This document shows, in pieces, positions 36,512 through 45,312 of a stretch of 64,000 nucleotides of DNA. The notes under the pieces were generated by a model, which saw nothing but the letters and a program-made list of their open reading frames with translations, made no database searches and was not told the DNA's origin. This DNA is from Neobacillus bataviensis (GTDB lineage: Bacteria; Bacillota; Bacilli; Bacillales_B; DSM-18226). Position 1 is the first letter of the stretch. Every line of letters starts with the position of its first letter. The position numbers were made by a program, and so were the translations under genes. Location of the stretch: positions 1 through 64,000 of the forward strand of contig NZ_JAHXYW010000004.1 of the NCBI RefSeq assembly GCF_019969725.1. The letters are read 5' to 3'.

Positions 36512-37717
36512 ATGAATTATGATCGTGTTCTAATACGTTATGGAGAGATATCCACCAAAGGAAGAAATCGCAATAAATTTATTGATAAATTGAAAAAGAG
36601 CGTTCGAATCGCCTTAGCCCCATTTCCAAAAGTAAAAATTGAAGCAAGCCGTGACCGGATGTATGTATTACTAAATGGTGAAAACGGAATGGAAATTATC
36701 GGGAAATTAAAGAATATATTTGGGATTCAGTCCTATAGTCCGGCAATAAAAGTTGAAAAAGATGTGGAGGCTTTGAAACAGGCCTCATATGAATTAGTTA
36801 ACTCTCAATTTAAAGAGGGACAAACCTTTAAAATTACCGCTAAAAGATCTGACAAAACCTTTGAGTTGAATACAGACGGAATCAATCAAACGATTGGGGC
36901 GCATCTGTTAAAAAATATTCCAGGAATGAAAGTGGACGTAAGGAATCCGGACATTAATTTACGCGTTGAGGTTAGACCGGATGCCATCTACCTTTCTTCT
37001 GAAACTATTCAAGGTGCTGGCGGGCTTCCAATTGGTTCGAGTGGGAAGGCTATGCTCATGCTTTCAGGTGGAATTGATAGCCCTGTGGCCGGATATTTAT
37101 CGATGAAGCGGGGAGTAGAAATTGAAGCCGTTCATTTTTTCAGTCCGCCTTTTACTAGTGAACGATCGAAGGAAAAAGTGATTGATCTTTCCAAAAAACT
37201 TGCAGGAATTTTTGGCTCGTTAACACTCCATATCGTACACTTTACAGATATTCAGCAAGCCATCCGTGAGCAGGTACCGGAAAATTATTCGATGACATCA
37301 ACGCGGAGAATGATGTTACGGATTACAGATGAAATTAGAAAAAAACAAGAGGGCCTTTCGATTATTACCGGTGAGAGTCTTGGGCAGGTAGCAAGCCAAA
37401 CGCTTGAGAGTATGTATGCGATTAACGAAGTGACGAACACCCCAATTTTACGTCCCTTGATTTCGATGGACAAAACGGATATTATTAAAATCGCTGAGGA
37501 AATTGATACCCTCGATATTTCGATTCGTCCTTTTGAAGATTGCTGTACTATTTTTGTGCCGTCATCTCCAAAGACAAAACCGAAACGAGAAAAAGTTAAC
37601 CAGTATGAAAGTTATTTTGATTTTGAACCTTTAATTCAAGAGGCTGTTCAAGAGGTTGAAACACTTATTATCAAACCTGACAGCGAACATCGCTCGGAAT
37701 TCAATGAGTTATTTTAA
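36512..37717 (+). CDS. thiI: tRNA 4-thiouridine synthase ThiI
   Basis: Adenylates tRNA U8 and inserts sulfur. The 401-residue protein has the N-terminal ferredoxin-like and THUMP domains (about 1-165) and the PP-loop ATPase motif SGGIDS at 185-190. As in other Bacillus it ends without a rhodanese domain, so it depends on the adjacent cysteine desulfurase for persulfide. Start directly follows the nifZ stop; the two form an operon. Confidence 0.95.
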   Translation: MNYDRVLIRYGEISTKGRNRNKFIDKLKKSVRIALAPFPKVKIEASRDRMYVLLNGENGMEIIGKLKNIFGIQSYSPAIKVEKDVEALKQASYELVNSQFKEGQTFKITAKRSDKTFELNTDGINQTIGAHLLKNIPGMKVDVRNPDINLRVEVRPDAIYLSSETIQGAGGLPIGSSGKAMLMLSGGIDSPVAGYLSMKRGVEIEAVHFFSPPFTSERSKEKVIDLSKKLAGIFGSLTLHIVHFTDIQQAIREQVPENYSMTSTRRMMLRITDEIRKKQEGLSIITGESLGQVASQTLESMYAINEVTNTPILRPLISMDKTDIIKIAEEIDTLDISIRPFEDCCTIFVPSSPKTKPKREKVNQYESYFDFEPLIQEAVQEVETLIIKPDSEHRSEFNELF

Positions 37718-37762
37718 AATGTATTTGTGAATTTTTTGTGAATAATTACCAATTGATATTTA

Positions 37763-37792
37763 GAATGAACCTTGTGAATTCTACACATTCTA
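37763..37792 (+). promoter_or_regulatory. sigma-G-type promoter of sspA
   Basis: GAATG (37763-37767), 18-base gap, CATTCTA (37786-37792), matching the forespore sigma-G consensus gHATR / CATnhTA, 25 bases before the sspA ATG. Confidence 0.65.
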
Positions 37793-37816
37793 TACTCACA
37801 AGGAGGTGATTATCAC

Positions 37817-38020
37817 ATGGCTAATAACAACTCTAATCAACTATTAGTACCTGGTGTTGAACAAGCTCTTGACCAAATGAAATATGAAATTGCTTCTGAA
37901 TTTGGAGTACAACTTGGTGCAGACACTACTTCACGTGCCAACGGTTCTGTTGGTGGTGAAATCACAAAGCGTCTAGTTCAAATGGCTGAACAGCAATTAG
38001 GCGGCGGATTTGCTCGTTAA
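37817..38020 (+). CDS. sspA: alpha/beta-type small acid-soluble spore protein
   Basis: Spore DNA-coating protein that protects the dormant genome and is degraded at germination. The 67-residue protein has both family signatures: [10 protein letters not shown] with the Gpr protease cleavage site (E-IASE), and [31 protein letters not shown] precedes the ATG. Expected to be forespore-specific, matching the sigma-G-like promoter. Same location as B. subtilis sspA, after thiI. Confidence 0.97.
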   Translation: MANNNSNQLLVPGVEQALDQMKYEIASEFGVQLGADTTSRANGSVGGEITKRLVQMAEQQLGGGFAR

Positions 38021-38042
38021 TCAAATTTAATAAGATGGCTAC

Positions 38043-38076
38043 AGAGAGTGAGGCATTTGCCTCGCTCTCTTTTTAT
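38043..38076 (+). terminator. terminator of sspA
   Basis: Thirteen-bp stem AGAGAGTGAGGCA / TGCCTCGCTCTCT (38043-38055 and 38058-38070) with one G-T pair and T5. Confidence 0.92.
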
Positions 38077-38177
38077 TTTAAATAATATTAACAAATGAAT
38101 AATAATTTAAAATTTTAGAATAATTTTGTATAATAAATTTGAGGGAATTTTATTATCTAATATTGAGGGGGAGAAGA

Positions 38178-39764
38178 ATGAAACGCGAGGATTTAATTGC
38201 ACCAGAAAAGTATAATCTTGTATCTGAAGTTGAACGATTTGCTAAAGACCCAAACAAAGTGGCATTAAAATGGGAAAATGAATCTGGTGAAACAAAGCAG
38301 GTTACATATGAGCAATTATTAAAACAAGTTAACCAAGCTGCAAATGTTTTTGCTCAAAATGGTTTGGAAAAAGGCGATGTCGTTCTCGTAATTATTCCAC
38401 GCCTAATTGAAGCATATGTTGTTTACTTAGCCGCCTTAAAATCGGGGATGGTAGTCATTCCAAGCTCGGAAATGCTAAGGGAAAAGGACTTGCAGTACAG
38501 AGTTTCACATGGTGATGTGAAATCAGTTATCAGCTATTATCCTTATGTGGACCAATTTGAAAATATAAAATCAACACAGCCACTCGTTAAGTTTACAATT
38601 GGGGCAAAAGAGAATGGCTGGATTCATTTAGATGAGAATATGAAAGCGGCTTCAGAAGAGTTCCCACTAGCTGACACACTTCGGGATGATATGGCCTTTT
38701 TATCCTATACATCAGGAACAACAGGAAATCCAAAAGGGGTAGTCCATACACACGGATGGGCATTTGCTCATTTAAAGACTGCTGCAGCCAAATGGCTTTG
38801 CATCGAAGAAGGTGATACAGTATGGGCAACAGCGGGGCCAGGCTGGCAAAAATGGATTTGGAGTCCTTTCCTTTCCGTTCTTGGATCAGGGGGAACAGGA
38901 TTAGTCTATAATGGGAAATTTGAGCCGAAAAAGTATTTAACTCTTCTGCAAAAATATGATGTGAATGTTCTATGCTGTACACCTACAGAATACCGCTTAA
39001 TGGCAAAGGTAGATAATTTAGCTGAATACCAGCTGTCCAATCTTCATAGTGCTGTTTCAGCTGGAGAGCCGTTAAATCGTGAGGTCATTGATACATTTAG
39101 AAAATATTTCAATGTGGACGTTCGCGATGGCTATGGTCAAACAGAGAATACATTACTAGTTGGTGTGACCAAAGGGATGGAATTAAAACCGGGTTCAATG
39201 GGCAAGCCGACTCCAGGGAACAGAGTTGAAATTATCAATGATGAAGGCCAGGTCTGCGCTGTTGGGGAAGTTGGCGATATCGCTGTACACGTGGAAACAC
39301 CGGCGTTATTTAAAAATTATTATAAGGATCCGGAAAGAACAGCCATGCAGTTCCGCGGCGATTATTATGTCACGGGTGATAAAGCGAAAATGGACGAGGA
39401 AGGTTATTTCTGGTTCGAAGGCCGCGGGGATGATATCATTATCAGCTCCGGATACACAATTGGGCCTTTTGAAGTTGAGGATGCCCTTGTTAAACATCCA
39501 GCTGTAAAAGAATGTGCGGTTGTTGCAAGCCCTGATGAAATCCGCGGATTTATTGTTAAGGCATTTGTAGTCTTACAAGAAAATGTTGAACTGAATGAGC
39601 CTGAATTAACCAAAAATCTTCAAGAGCATGTAAAAACACTCACAGCTCCATATAAGTATCCAAGAAAAATTGAGTATTTGACAGAACTTCCGAAAACAAC
39701 TTCTGGTAAAATTCGCCGGATTGAACTGCGCCAAAAAGAAATGGAAGCAGTAAAGAAAAATTAA
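38178..39764 (+). CDS. AMP-forming acyl-CoA synthetase (MbcS/AcsM type)
   Basis: Activates a short or branched carboxylic acid to its CoA ester. The 528-residue protein has the ANL motifs SYTSGTTGNPKGVVH (about 186-200), the DGYGQTEN adenylate motif, YYVTGDKAKMDEEGYFWFEGRGDD, and the C-terminal catalytic lysine in PKTTSGKIRR. It matches the B. subtilis YtcI/AcsM group, whose relatives (MbcS) act on 2-methylbutyrate/isobutyrate and similar acids. The ATG at 38178 after GAGGGGGAG gives the family start MKREDLIAPEKYN; the longer frame from 38139 has no site. Confidence 0.9.
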   Translation: MKREDLIAPEKYNLVSEVERFAKDPNKVALKWENESGETKQVTYEQLLKQVNQAANVFAQNGLEKGDVVLVIIPRLIEAYVVYLAALKSGMVVIPSSEMLREKDLQYRVSHGDVKSVISYYPYVDQFENIKSTQPLVKFTIGAKENGWIHLDENMKAASEEFPLADTLRDDMAFLSYTSGTTGNPKGVVHTHGWAFAHLKTAAAKWLCIEEGDTVWATAGPGWQKWIWSPFLSVLGSGGTGLVYNGKFEPKKYLTLLQKYDVNVLCCTPTEYRLMAKVDNLAEYQLSNLHSAVSAGEPLNREVIDTFRKYFNVDVRDGYGQTENTLLVGVTKGMELKPGSMGKPTPGNRVEIINDEGQVCAVGEVGDIAVHVETPALFKNYYKDPERTAMQFRGDYYVTGDKAKMDEEGYFWFEGRGDDIIISSGYTIGPFEVEDALVKHPAVKECAVVASPDEIRGFIVKAFVVLQENVELNEPELTKNLQEHVKTLTAPYKYPRKIEYLTELPKTTSGKIRRIELRQKEMEAVKKN

Positions 39765-39778
39765 TTTTCACAATCTAA

Positions 39779-39811
39779 AGGCTGGCTGGGACGTTCCAGC
39801 CTGCTTTTTTT
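39779..39811 (+). terminator. terminator of the acyl-CoA synthetase gene
   Basis: AGGCTGG / CCAGCCT (39779-39785 and 39796-39802) followed by GC and T7. Confidence 0.88.
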
Positions 39812-39911
39812 ATGGAATGAATTAGTAAGCAAAAAAATCCCCAATTAAGGTTGTTTCACGTTATAATATAAAATATTTCGAAACTAGAAAGAATAGGGGA
39901 TCGAGAGATAT

Positions 39912-40838
39912 ATGAAAAAGAGTGAAACACAGCTAGGGGTCATCCATGCCGGATTTTCCTATCTTCTTTGGGGATTATTGCCGATTTACTGGAAGCTTTT
40001 AGACAATGTTAATGCAAAGGAAATTCTTGCAAACCGCATTTTTTGGTCATTTATTTTTATGGTAGTTGTTCTTATCTTCTCAAAAAAATGGGGATTATTC
40101 ATAAGTACTTTTAAAGGCTTTGCCCAAAATAAAAAACAGATGTATGCCTTAATCATAGCTTCACTTCTTATTAGTATAAATTGGTTTATTTATATTTGGG
40201 CAGTAAATAGTGGTCATATGATTGAAGCAAGTCTTGGCTATTATATTAATCCTTTAGTAAGCATTTTATTGGGAATGGTTGTCTTAAAGGAAAAATTATC
40301 AGTGCCACAATATGTATCTTTCGTGTTAGCAGGGGTTGGGGTTGCGATTATCACAGCATCGCATGGGAATTTTCCCTGGATCGCCATTGGTCTTGCAGTT
40401 TCCTTCGGACTTTACGGATTGGCTAAAAAATTGATTAATGTCGATTCTGCAGTTGGGTTAACATTAGAAACTTTAGTAGTGGCACCGATCGCTGCGATAT
40501 ATATGGCTTTTCTTTTTGTAAATGAGTCAAATGCATTTTTAACGGCAGGTATTGGCACTAATTTGCTCTTAATTGGTGCTGGGGTCGCAACAGCAGTTCC
40601 TTTGCTTTATTTTGCAAAAGGGGCACAAAAAATTCCCCTTTCCTTACTCGGCATCCTGCAATATATCGCACCAACAATCACACTGCTGCTTGGTGTATTT
40701 GTTTATCAGGAACATTTTTCAAAAATACAGCTGCTTTCGTTCTTATTCATTTGGTCCGCCTTAACCATTTATTCTCTATCAAAAACCAAACTGTTTTCCC
40801 AGAGTGGATTAAAGGTAAGGGGAGAAAAAAGAACATAA
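39912..40838 (+). CDS. rarD: RarD-family EamA transporter
   Basis: A 308-residue membrane protein with about ten transmembrane helices in two EamA halves. The N-terminal GVIHAGFSYLLWGLLPIYWKLL and NWFIYIWAVNSGHMIEASLGYYINPLVS are hallmarks of the RarD group of drug/metabolite transporters. The substrate is unknown. It stands alone between two terminators. Confidence 0.92.
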   Translation: MKKSETQLGVIHAGFSYLLWGLLPIYWKLLDNVNAKEILANRIFWSFIFMVVVLIFSKKWGLFISTFKGFAQNKKQMYALIIASLLISINWFIYIWAVNSGHMIEASLGYYINPLVSILLGMVVLKEKLSVPQYVSFVLAGVGVAIITASHGNFPWIAIGLAVSFGLYGLAKKLINVDSAVGLTLETLVVAPIAAIYMAFLFVNESNAFLTAGIGTNLLLIGAGVATAVPLLYFAKGAQKIPLSLLGILQYIAPTITLLLGVFVYQEHFSKIQLLSFLFIWSALTIYSLSKTKLFSQSGLKVRGEKRT

Positions 40839-40842
40839 AAGT

Positions 40843-40879
40843 AAAACCTTATCCTGTTTTTTAAGGATAAGGTTTTTTT
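40843..40879. terminator. bidirectional terminator between rarD and nadK2
   Basis: AAAACCTTATCCT / AGGATAAGGTTTT (40843-40855 and 40864-40876), T7 on the right, converging genes on both sides. Confidence 0.9.
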
Positions 40880-40880
40880 A

Positions 40881-41681
40881 TTAAAGAAATGACCGCTTTA
40901 CCTTTTGCCAGAAGGAGTTGTCCTTTAATTTAAGGGTTTTTATTTTTTTGTCACTTAAGGTAATTTGGATTTTGTCCACATGACGAATGCTTAATGCCTC
41001 GTTGTCCATGCCCATTGTCGGGTGGTCGTTGCCTTCCTGGATAACCTTTAGTGTTAGTGTTCGGTCACTGCTTAAAATAAACGAAGAACCGAGGGTACGG
41101 TACCGATTATTATTAACGGAAGCGACCTCACTTACCTGCATACAGGAAAGTAAGGGGTCAACGATGGAACCGTCAACGGATTTGTTATAAGCGGTGCTTC
41201 CGGTTGGCGTGGCAACAATCAGGCCGTCACCGCGGAATGTTTCCAAATGAAGGTCATCGACAAACACATCCACTACGAGCGTTTTAATAATGGAAGAGCG
41301 GATGGAGAATTCGTTTAAGCATGGAAAAGTTCCTTGTCCATCAACAGAAACTTCAATCAGCGGATAGCAGCGAACCTCTAACTTTTCATTAAGCATTGCT
41401 AAAATCATGGATGGGACGTCTTCAATTTTAAAATCACAATACATATTTAAACTGTTTTTTATCGAAATCCCCATATAAAGGCAATCATCTCGAAAACCTG
41501 TTTTTCTAACTGCTTGGAGAAAGGCTCCGTCATCGCCAATACTGGCAATTATATTTGCTTTTCGATAATCATTCACGATGGTAAATCCATAACGTTCACT
41601 TGCTTCAAAAAGAGGAGCGGCTTTTGCAAGCACTTCAGGATCTCGCTTGTAATCATAATAAATATTGCGTCTTTCTGTCAT
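40881..41681 (-). CDS. nadK2: NAD kinase 2
   Basis: Makes NADP from NAD and ATP. The 266-residue protein matches the second Bacillus NAD kinase (YtdI/PpnK2): ERYGFTIVNDYRKANIIASIG, RKTGFRDDCLYMGI, NEFSIRSSIIKTL, and the NAD-binding GDGLIVATPTGSTAYNKS (about 148-165). The nucleotide motif, canonically GGDG, reads GDDG here. RBS AGGGGG. It is divergent from sppA, as in B. subtilis. Confidence 0.93.
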   Translation of the reverse strand: MTERRNIYYDYKRDPEVLAKAAPLFEASERYGFTIVNDYRKANIIASIGDDGAFLQAVRKTGFRDDCLYMGISIKNSLNMYCDFKIEDVPSMILAMLNEKLEVRCYPLIEVSVDGQGTFPCLNEFSIRSSIIKTLVVDVFVDDLHLETFRGDGLIVATPTGSTAYNKSVDGSIVDPLLSCMQVSEVASVNNNRYRTLGSSFILSSDRTLTLKVIQEGNDHPTMGMDNEALSIRHVDKIQITLSDKKIKTLKLKDNSFWQKVKRSFL

Positions 41682-41843
41682 GGCAGGGCCCCCTTAGTTA
41701 AGAACTGAAATATAGAGTTTCCCCTATATTCAATTTAATCATTGGTAAATTAATGTTTTAATGCATTTAGTTTAGCATGTTTAAGAAACAATATGAATGA
41801 ATGAACGTAAAAGTTCAGAGTTTTGACAAAAGGGGGAAACGTA

Positions 41844-42851
41844 TTGACTGGAAAACGCTGGGCCGCACTTGGAATTGCAGCCGTTCTATTTATTGGATCA
41901 GTCATCATTAATCTATTATCATCCTTTGCTTTTAAAGGAATTGAAACAGATATAAATGACTTGATGAATTCTGATAAGCCATATTTAGAGGAAGTGGTTC
42001 AAAATGGAAGCGAATTAAAGAAAATCGTCATCCTTGATATAAATGGAGTAATCCAGGACTCAGGGGACTCAGAATCGATTTTACAAAGCCCAGGTTATAA
42101 CCACCAGGAGTTTATGAAGAGGCTAAATTATATTAAAAAGGATGATACAGTTAAAGGAATCATTATCAAAGTTAATTCTCCTGGAGGCGGGGTGGTAGAA
42201 AGCGCAGAAATTCATGATAGATTAATGGAAGTCCAAAGGGATACGAAAAAACCAGTATATATATCTATGGGCTCCATGGCAGCATCAGGAGGATATTATA
42301 TTTCAACGGCTGCGAAAAAAATCTATGCCAGCCCTGAAACTCTTACGGGCAGCCTAGGGGTAATCATGGAAGGTATTAATTATCAGGGACTGGCAGATAA
42401 ATACGGTGTAGATTTTGTCACGATAAAAAGCGGAAAATATAAGGATATCATGAGCCCAACTAGAAAAATGACTGACGAAGAACGGCAAATTTTACAACGA
42501 ATGATTGATAATTCATATGAGGGATTTGTCAAAGTGATTTCTGAAGGGCGTCATATGACTGTGGAGCAAGTTAAAAAAATTGCAGATGGCCGAGTTTATG
42601 ATGGCCGTCAGGCGAAGGATTTAAATCTTATCGATGGATTCGGCTATTTAGATGATGTCATCTCGGAGATGAAAAGAAATGAAAAGCTTAAGGGTGTCAA
42701 GGTGGTGCGTTATACAGATGATCTCGGACTAGGTTCCTTATTTAATTTAACAGCAAAAAAATGGATGGGTGATCGCGTTGAAATGACAGGTCTTTTAAAA
42801 TTACTTTCCAAGCCTAATTCGCCGCGTCTCATGTATCTTTATGCTAAATAG
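41844..42851 (+). CDS. sppA: signal peptide peptidase SppA
   Basis: Membrane serine protease (S49) that degrades cleaved signal peptides. The 335-residue protein has an N-terminal transmembrane helix (about 6-28), a lysine in the first half (SVNSPGGGV region near 115), and the catalytic serine in SMGSMAASGGYYIS (about 146-158), followed by TGSLGVIMEG and KSGKYKDI. A TTG at 41844, seven bases after GGGGG, gives MTGKRWAALGIA, like B. subtilis SppA. A longer in-frame start at 41823 lacks a site. First of an sppA-yteJ-ytfI-ytfJ string. Confidence 0.92.
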   Translation: MTGKRWAALGIAAVLFIGSVIINLLSSFAFKGIETDINDLMNSDKPYLEEVVQNGSELKKIVILDINGVIQDSGDSESILQSPGYNHQEFMKRLNYIKKDDTVKGIIIKVNSPGGGVVESAEIHDRLMEVQRDTKKPVYISMGSMAASGGYYISTAAKKIYASPETLTGSLGVIMEGINYQGLADKYGVDFVTIKSGKYKDIMSPTRKMTDEERQILQRMIDNSYEGFVKVISEGRHMTVEQVKKIADGRVYDGRQAKDLNLIDGFGYLDDVISEMKRNEKLKGVKVVRYTDDLGLGSLFNLTAKKWMGDRVEMTGLLKLLSKPNSPRLMYLYAK

Positions 42852-42862
42852 GGGGTCTATAA

Positions 42863-43336
42863 ATGGAATCGAATGATTACTCTGCCGGAGAAAATGTAGT
42901 TTTAGAAAGAATGAATAGTCAGGTTCGCTATGCAGGCTTTTGGATGCGGTTTTGGGCCTATCTCCTTGATTTAATCGTTATCGGCAGTATCGGGCGCATT
43001 TTAATCAAGCCAGTCTTTCGCGGGCTTGATCTATCGTTATCCGAATTGAATATGTTTGCCCCGATTTCTATTGCATCTGCTGTCATCTTTTATTTGTATT
43101 TTGTGCTGATGACAAAATACTTCAATCAAACGCTCGGGAAAATGGTGTTTGGATTAAAAGTAATTGAATTTAATAAAGAAAAATTAACATGGGGAACCAT
43201 ACTTTTTCGCGAATGGATTGGCCGGTTTATTTCAGCAACAACAATCCTTGGATACCTTATTGTCGCATTTTTACCTAAAAAACAAGGAATACATGATCTT
43301 TTCACTGACACTTCAGTCATTCATGTCGAACGATAA
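42863..43336 (+). CDS. yteJ: RDD-family membrane protein YteJ
   Basis: A 157-residue protein with three to four hydrophobic helices and the RDD signature: YAGFWMRFWAYLLDLIVIGS (about 23-42), NQTLGKMVFGLKVI and IHDLFTDTSVIHV. RDD family function is unclear. It follows sppA by 11 bases with its own GGGG-type site, and the sppA-yteJ order matches B. subtilis, where YteJ has been linked with SppA activity. Confidence 0.9.
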   Translation: MESNDYSAGENVVLERMNSQVRYAGFWMRFWAYLLDLIVIGSIGRILIKPVFRGLDLSLSELNMFAPISIASAVIFYLYFVLMTKYFNQTLGKMVFGLKVIEFNKEKLTWGTILFREWIGRFISATTILGYLIVAFLPKKQGIHDLFTDTSVIHVER

Positions 43337-43405
43337 AAATGGAACTATCAACTTCGTTGTTGATAGTTTTTTTGTGAATGGGAAATACTAACATGCGGAA
43401 AGGTT

Positions 43406-44080
43406 GTGAATATTTTGTTTTGGCTGTTACTTTCCTTGTCTATCTTGTTGCTCTTATTTATCCTTATCATATTTTCTAATTTAACGATTCTTGTAAATTA
43501 TTATCACCATAACGACAATGATGATTTAAAGGTAGAGTTAAGGATTTGGTTCGGATTAATTAAATATAAAAAACATATTCCATTAATCAAGTTGGATGAT
43601 AACTCCCCAAGCATTGTGGTAGAAGACGATTCATCCGATAAAAATGTCAAACAAATTACTCCAAATGATATGCTTACGAATCTACAAAATACGAAAGAAA
43701 TGCTGAAGCATGTTTTTGGAATGCATGTGATCGTGAGGAAGTTCTTTCGGAAAGTCACGATAAAAAAATTCGAGTGGCACTCGATGATTGGGGTTGGCGA
43801 TGCTGCTCATACGGGAATGGCGACAGGTGCGTTATGGGCGGTAAAAGGGGGGATTATTGGAATGCTGAGCCATTTTTTAAAGCTAAAAGAAATGCCTCAA
43901 TTGACGGTTACCCCGCATTTTCAAGCAGTTGTTATTCACACCCAGTTAACATGTATTTTTCAGTTTCGAATCGGGCAAGCTATTCTAGCAGGATTAAAAC
44001 TGATTAAATTCTGGAAGGGCGGGAAACCGCACTTAAAAAGCAAAGCAAATATTTCAGATGAAAAAATGAAATCTATTTGA
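43406..44080 (+). CDS. ytfI: DUF2953 protein YtfI
   Basis: A 224-residue protein with one N-terminal transmembrane helix (about 4-26) and a DUF2953 domain (IWFGLIKYKKHIPLIKL; EWHSMIGVGDAAHTGMATGALWAVKGGIIG at about 122-151). In Bacillus it is paired with the spore germination gene ytfJ/gerW, as here (18-base gap, and the ytfJ ribosome binding site abuts the ytfI stop). Start GTG 43406 after GGAAAGG. Confidence 0.88.
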   Translation: MNILFWLLLSLSILLLLFILIIFSNLTILVNYYHHNDNDDLKVELRIWFGLIKYKKHIPLIKLDDNSPSIVVEDDSSDKNVKQITPNDMLTNLQNTKEMLKHVFGMHVIVRKFFRKVTIKKFEWHSMIGVGDAAHTGMATGALWAVKGGIIGMLSHFLKLKEMPQLTVTPHFQAVVIHTQLTCIFQFRIGQAILAGLKLIKFWKGGKPHLKSKANISDEKMKSI

Positions 44081-44097
44081 ACGAGGAGGATACCTTC

Positions 44098-44568
44098 ATG
44101 TCCGATCATCCAATTCAAGGTTTAATGACAACGGCAATGGAAAGCTTGAAAGAAATGATTGATGTAAATACGATTATTGGGGATCCAGTTGAAACCCCAG
44201 ACGGAAGTGTCATTTTAACAGTTTCAAAGGTTGGATTTGGATTTGCTGCCGGGGGCAGTGAGTTTAAGATGGATAGTTCCCAGTCCCAGTCCGGCGGCCA
44301 AAAACAAGACCAAGGGCAAAGTCAGGGGCAAGCCAAGCTGCCATTTGGCGGCGGTAGCGGCGGCGGTGTATCCATTACACCAATTGCCTTTTTAATTGTT
44401 AACTCACATGGAGTCAAAATGCTTCACTTAGACGAAAGTACCCATTTATATGAGAAGATTTTAGAAGTCGCACCGCAGGCGGTCGATAAAATTCAGCAAA
44501 TGTTCTCAAGGAAAGATGATGGAAGACAACAAACTAACCATCAGACTAAACATGATTTAGATTTATAA
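44098..44568 (+). CDS. ytfJ: GerW-family sporulation protein YtfJ
   Basis: Spore protein needed for normal spore properties and germination in some Bacilli. The 156-residue protein has the family core HPIQGLMTTAMESLKEMIDVNTIIGDPVE, SKVGFGFAAGGSEF and GGGVSITPIAFLIV, interrupted by a low-complexity Ser/Gln/Gly linker (about 64-85). The ATG at 44098 follows GAGGAGGAT; the in-frame ATG at 44077 lies inside ytfI and has no site. Terminator follows. Confidence 0.92.
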   Translation: MSDHPIQGLMTTAMESLKEMIDVNTIIGDPVETPDGSVILTVSKVGFGFAAGGSEFKMDSSQSQSGGQKQDQGQSQGQAKLPFGGGSGGGVSITPIAFLIVNSHGVKMLHLDESTHLYEKILEVAPQAVDKIQQMFSRKDDGRQQTNHQTKHDLDL

Positions 44569-44576
44569 AGAGAAAG

Positions 44577-44613
44577 GTTAATCTTCCTAAAGACGAGGAA
44601 GATTAACTTTTTT
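44577..44613 (+). terminator. terminator of ytfJ
   Basis: GTTAATCTTCCT / AGGAAGATTAAC (44577-44588 and 44596-44607), 7-base loop, T6. Confidence 0.93.
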
Positions 44614-44704
44614 CATGAAATGAGATTTCAGAAAGCTTTATAATTGCAAAAATAATTCTGAAAAGATATATTTACACTGTACATAATCAAAGGAGGATGA
44701 TAGT

Positions 44705-45205
44705 ATGGCAAATGTTACTTTCAAGGGGAACCCGATTACATTACTTGGTAATGAAGTAAAAGTAGGAGACAAAGCTCCAAATTTCTCTGTGCTTGCAAAT
44801 GACTTATCTGCTGTTACTTTAGACAATACAAAGGGGCAGGTTCGTTTAATCAGCTCAGTACCTTCACTGGATACTGGTGTATGTGATGCAGAAACTCGCC
44901 GTTTTAATGAAGAAGCTAATTCTTTAGGTGACGTTAAAATCTTAACCATCAGCAATGATCTTCCGTTTGCACAAAAGCGCTGGTGTGCAGCAGCTGGAAT
45001 CGAAAATGTACAGACATTATCAGATCACCGTGACCTTTCTTTTGGTGAAGCATATGGCGTAGCAATCCAAGAATTAAGATTATTAACTCGTGCCATTTTT
45101 GTTGTGGATTCAAGCGACACAGTTACCTATGTAGAATATGTAAGTGAAGCTACCAACCACCCTAACTATGAAGCAGCACTTGAAGCAGCAAAAGCTGCAA
45201 AATAA
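44705..45205 (+). CDS. tpx: thiol peroxidase (Tpx, peroxiredoxin)
   Basis: Reduces hydrogen peroxide and organic peroxides in the cytoplasm. The 166-residue protein has the Tpx signature [17 protein letters not shown] with peroxidatic C60 and the resolving C94 in [11 protein letters not shown]. Full length for the family. AAAGGAGGATG precedes the ATG. Monocistronic with a terminator; position matches B. subtilis tpx between ytfJ and ytxK. Confidence 0.96.
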   Translation: MANVTFKGNPITLLGNEVKVGDKAPNFSVLANDLSAVTLDNTKGQVRLISSVPSLDTGVCDAETRRFNEEANSLGDVKILTISNDLPFAQKRWCAAAGIENVQTLSDHRDLSFGEAYGVAIQELRLLTRAIFVVDSSDTVTYVEYVSEATNHPNYEAALEAAKAAK

Positions 45206-45217
45206 ATTTAAATAATT

Positions 45218-45246
45218 AAGGTCTCGTCAATTGGCGGGGCCTTTTT
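45218..45246 (+). terminator. terminator of tpx
   Basis: AAGGTCTCG / CGGGGCCTT (45218-45226 and 45235-45243) with two G-T pairs, T5. Confidence 0.82.
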
Positions 45247-45312
45247 AGTTGTTTAAATTTTTATTTTTCGTTTAAAATGAGTAAGGAAATTTATAAATGG
45301 GGAGTATCAAAA

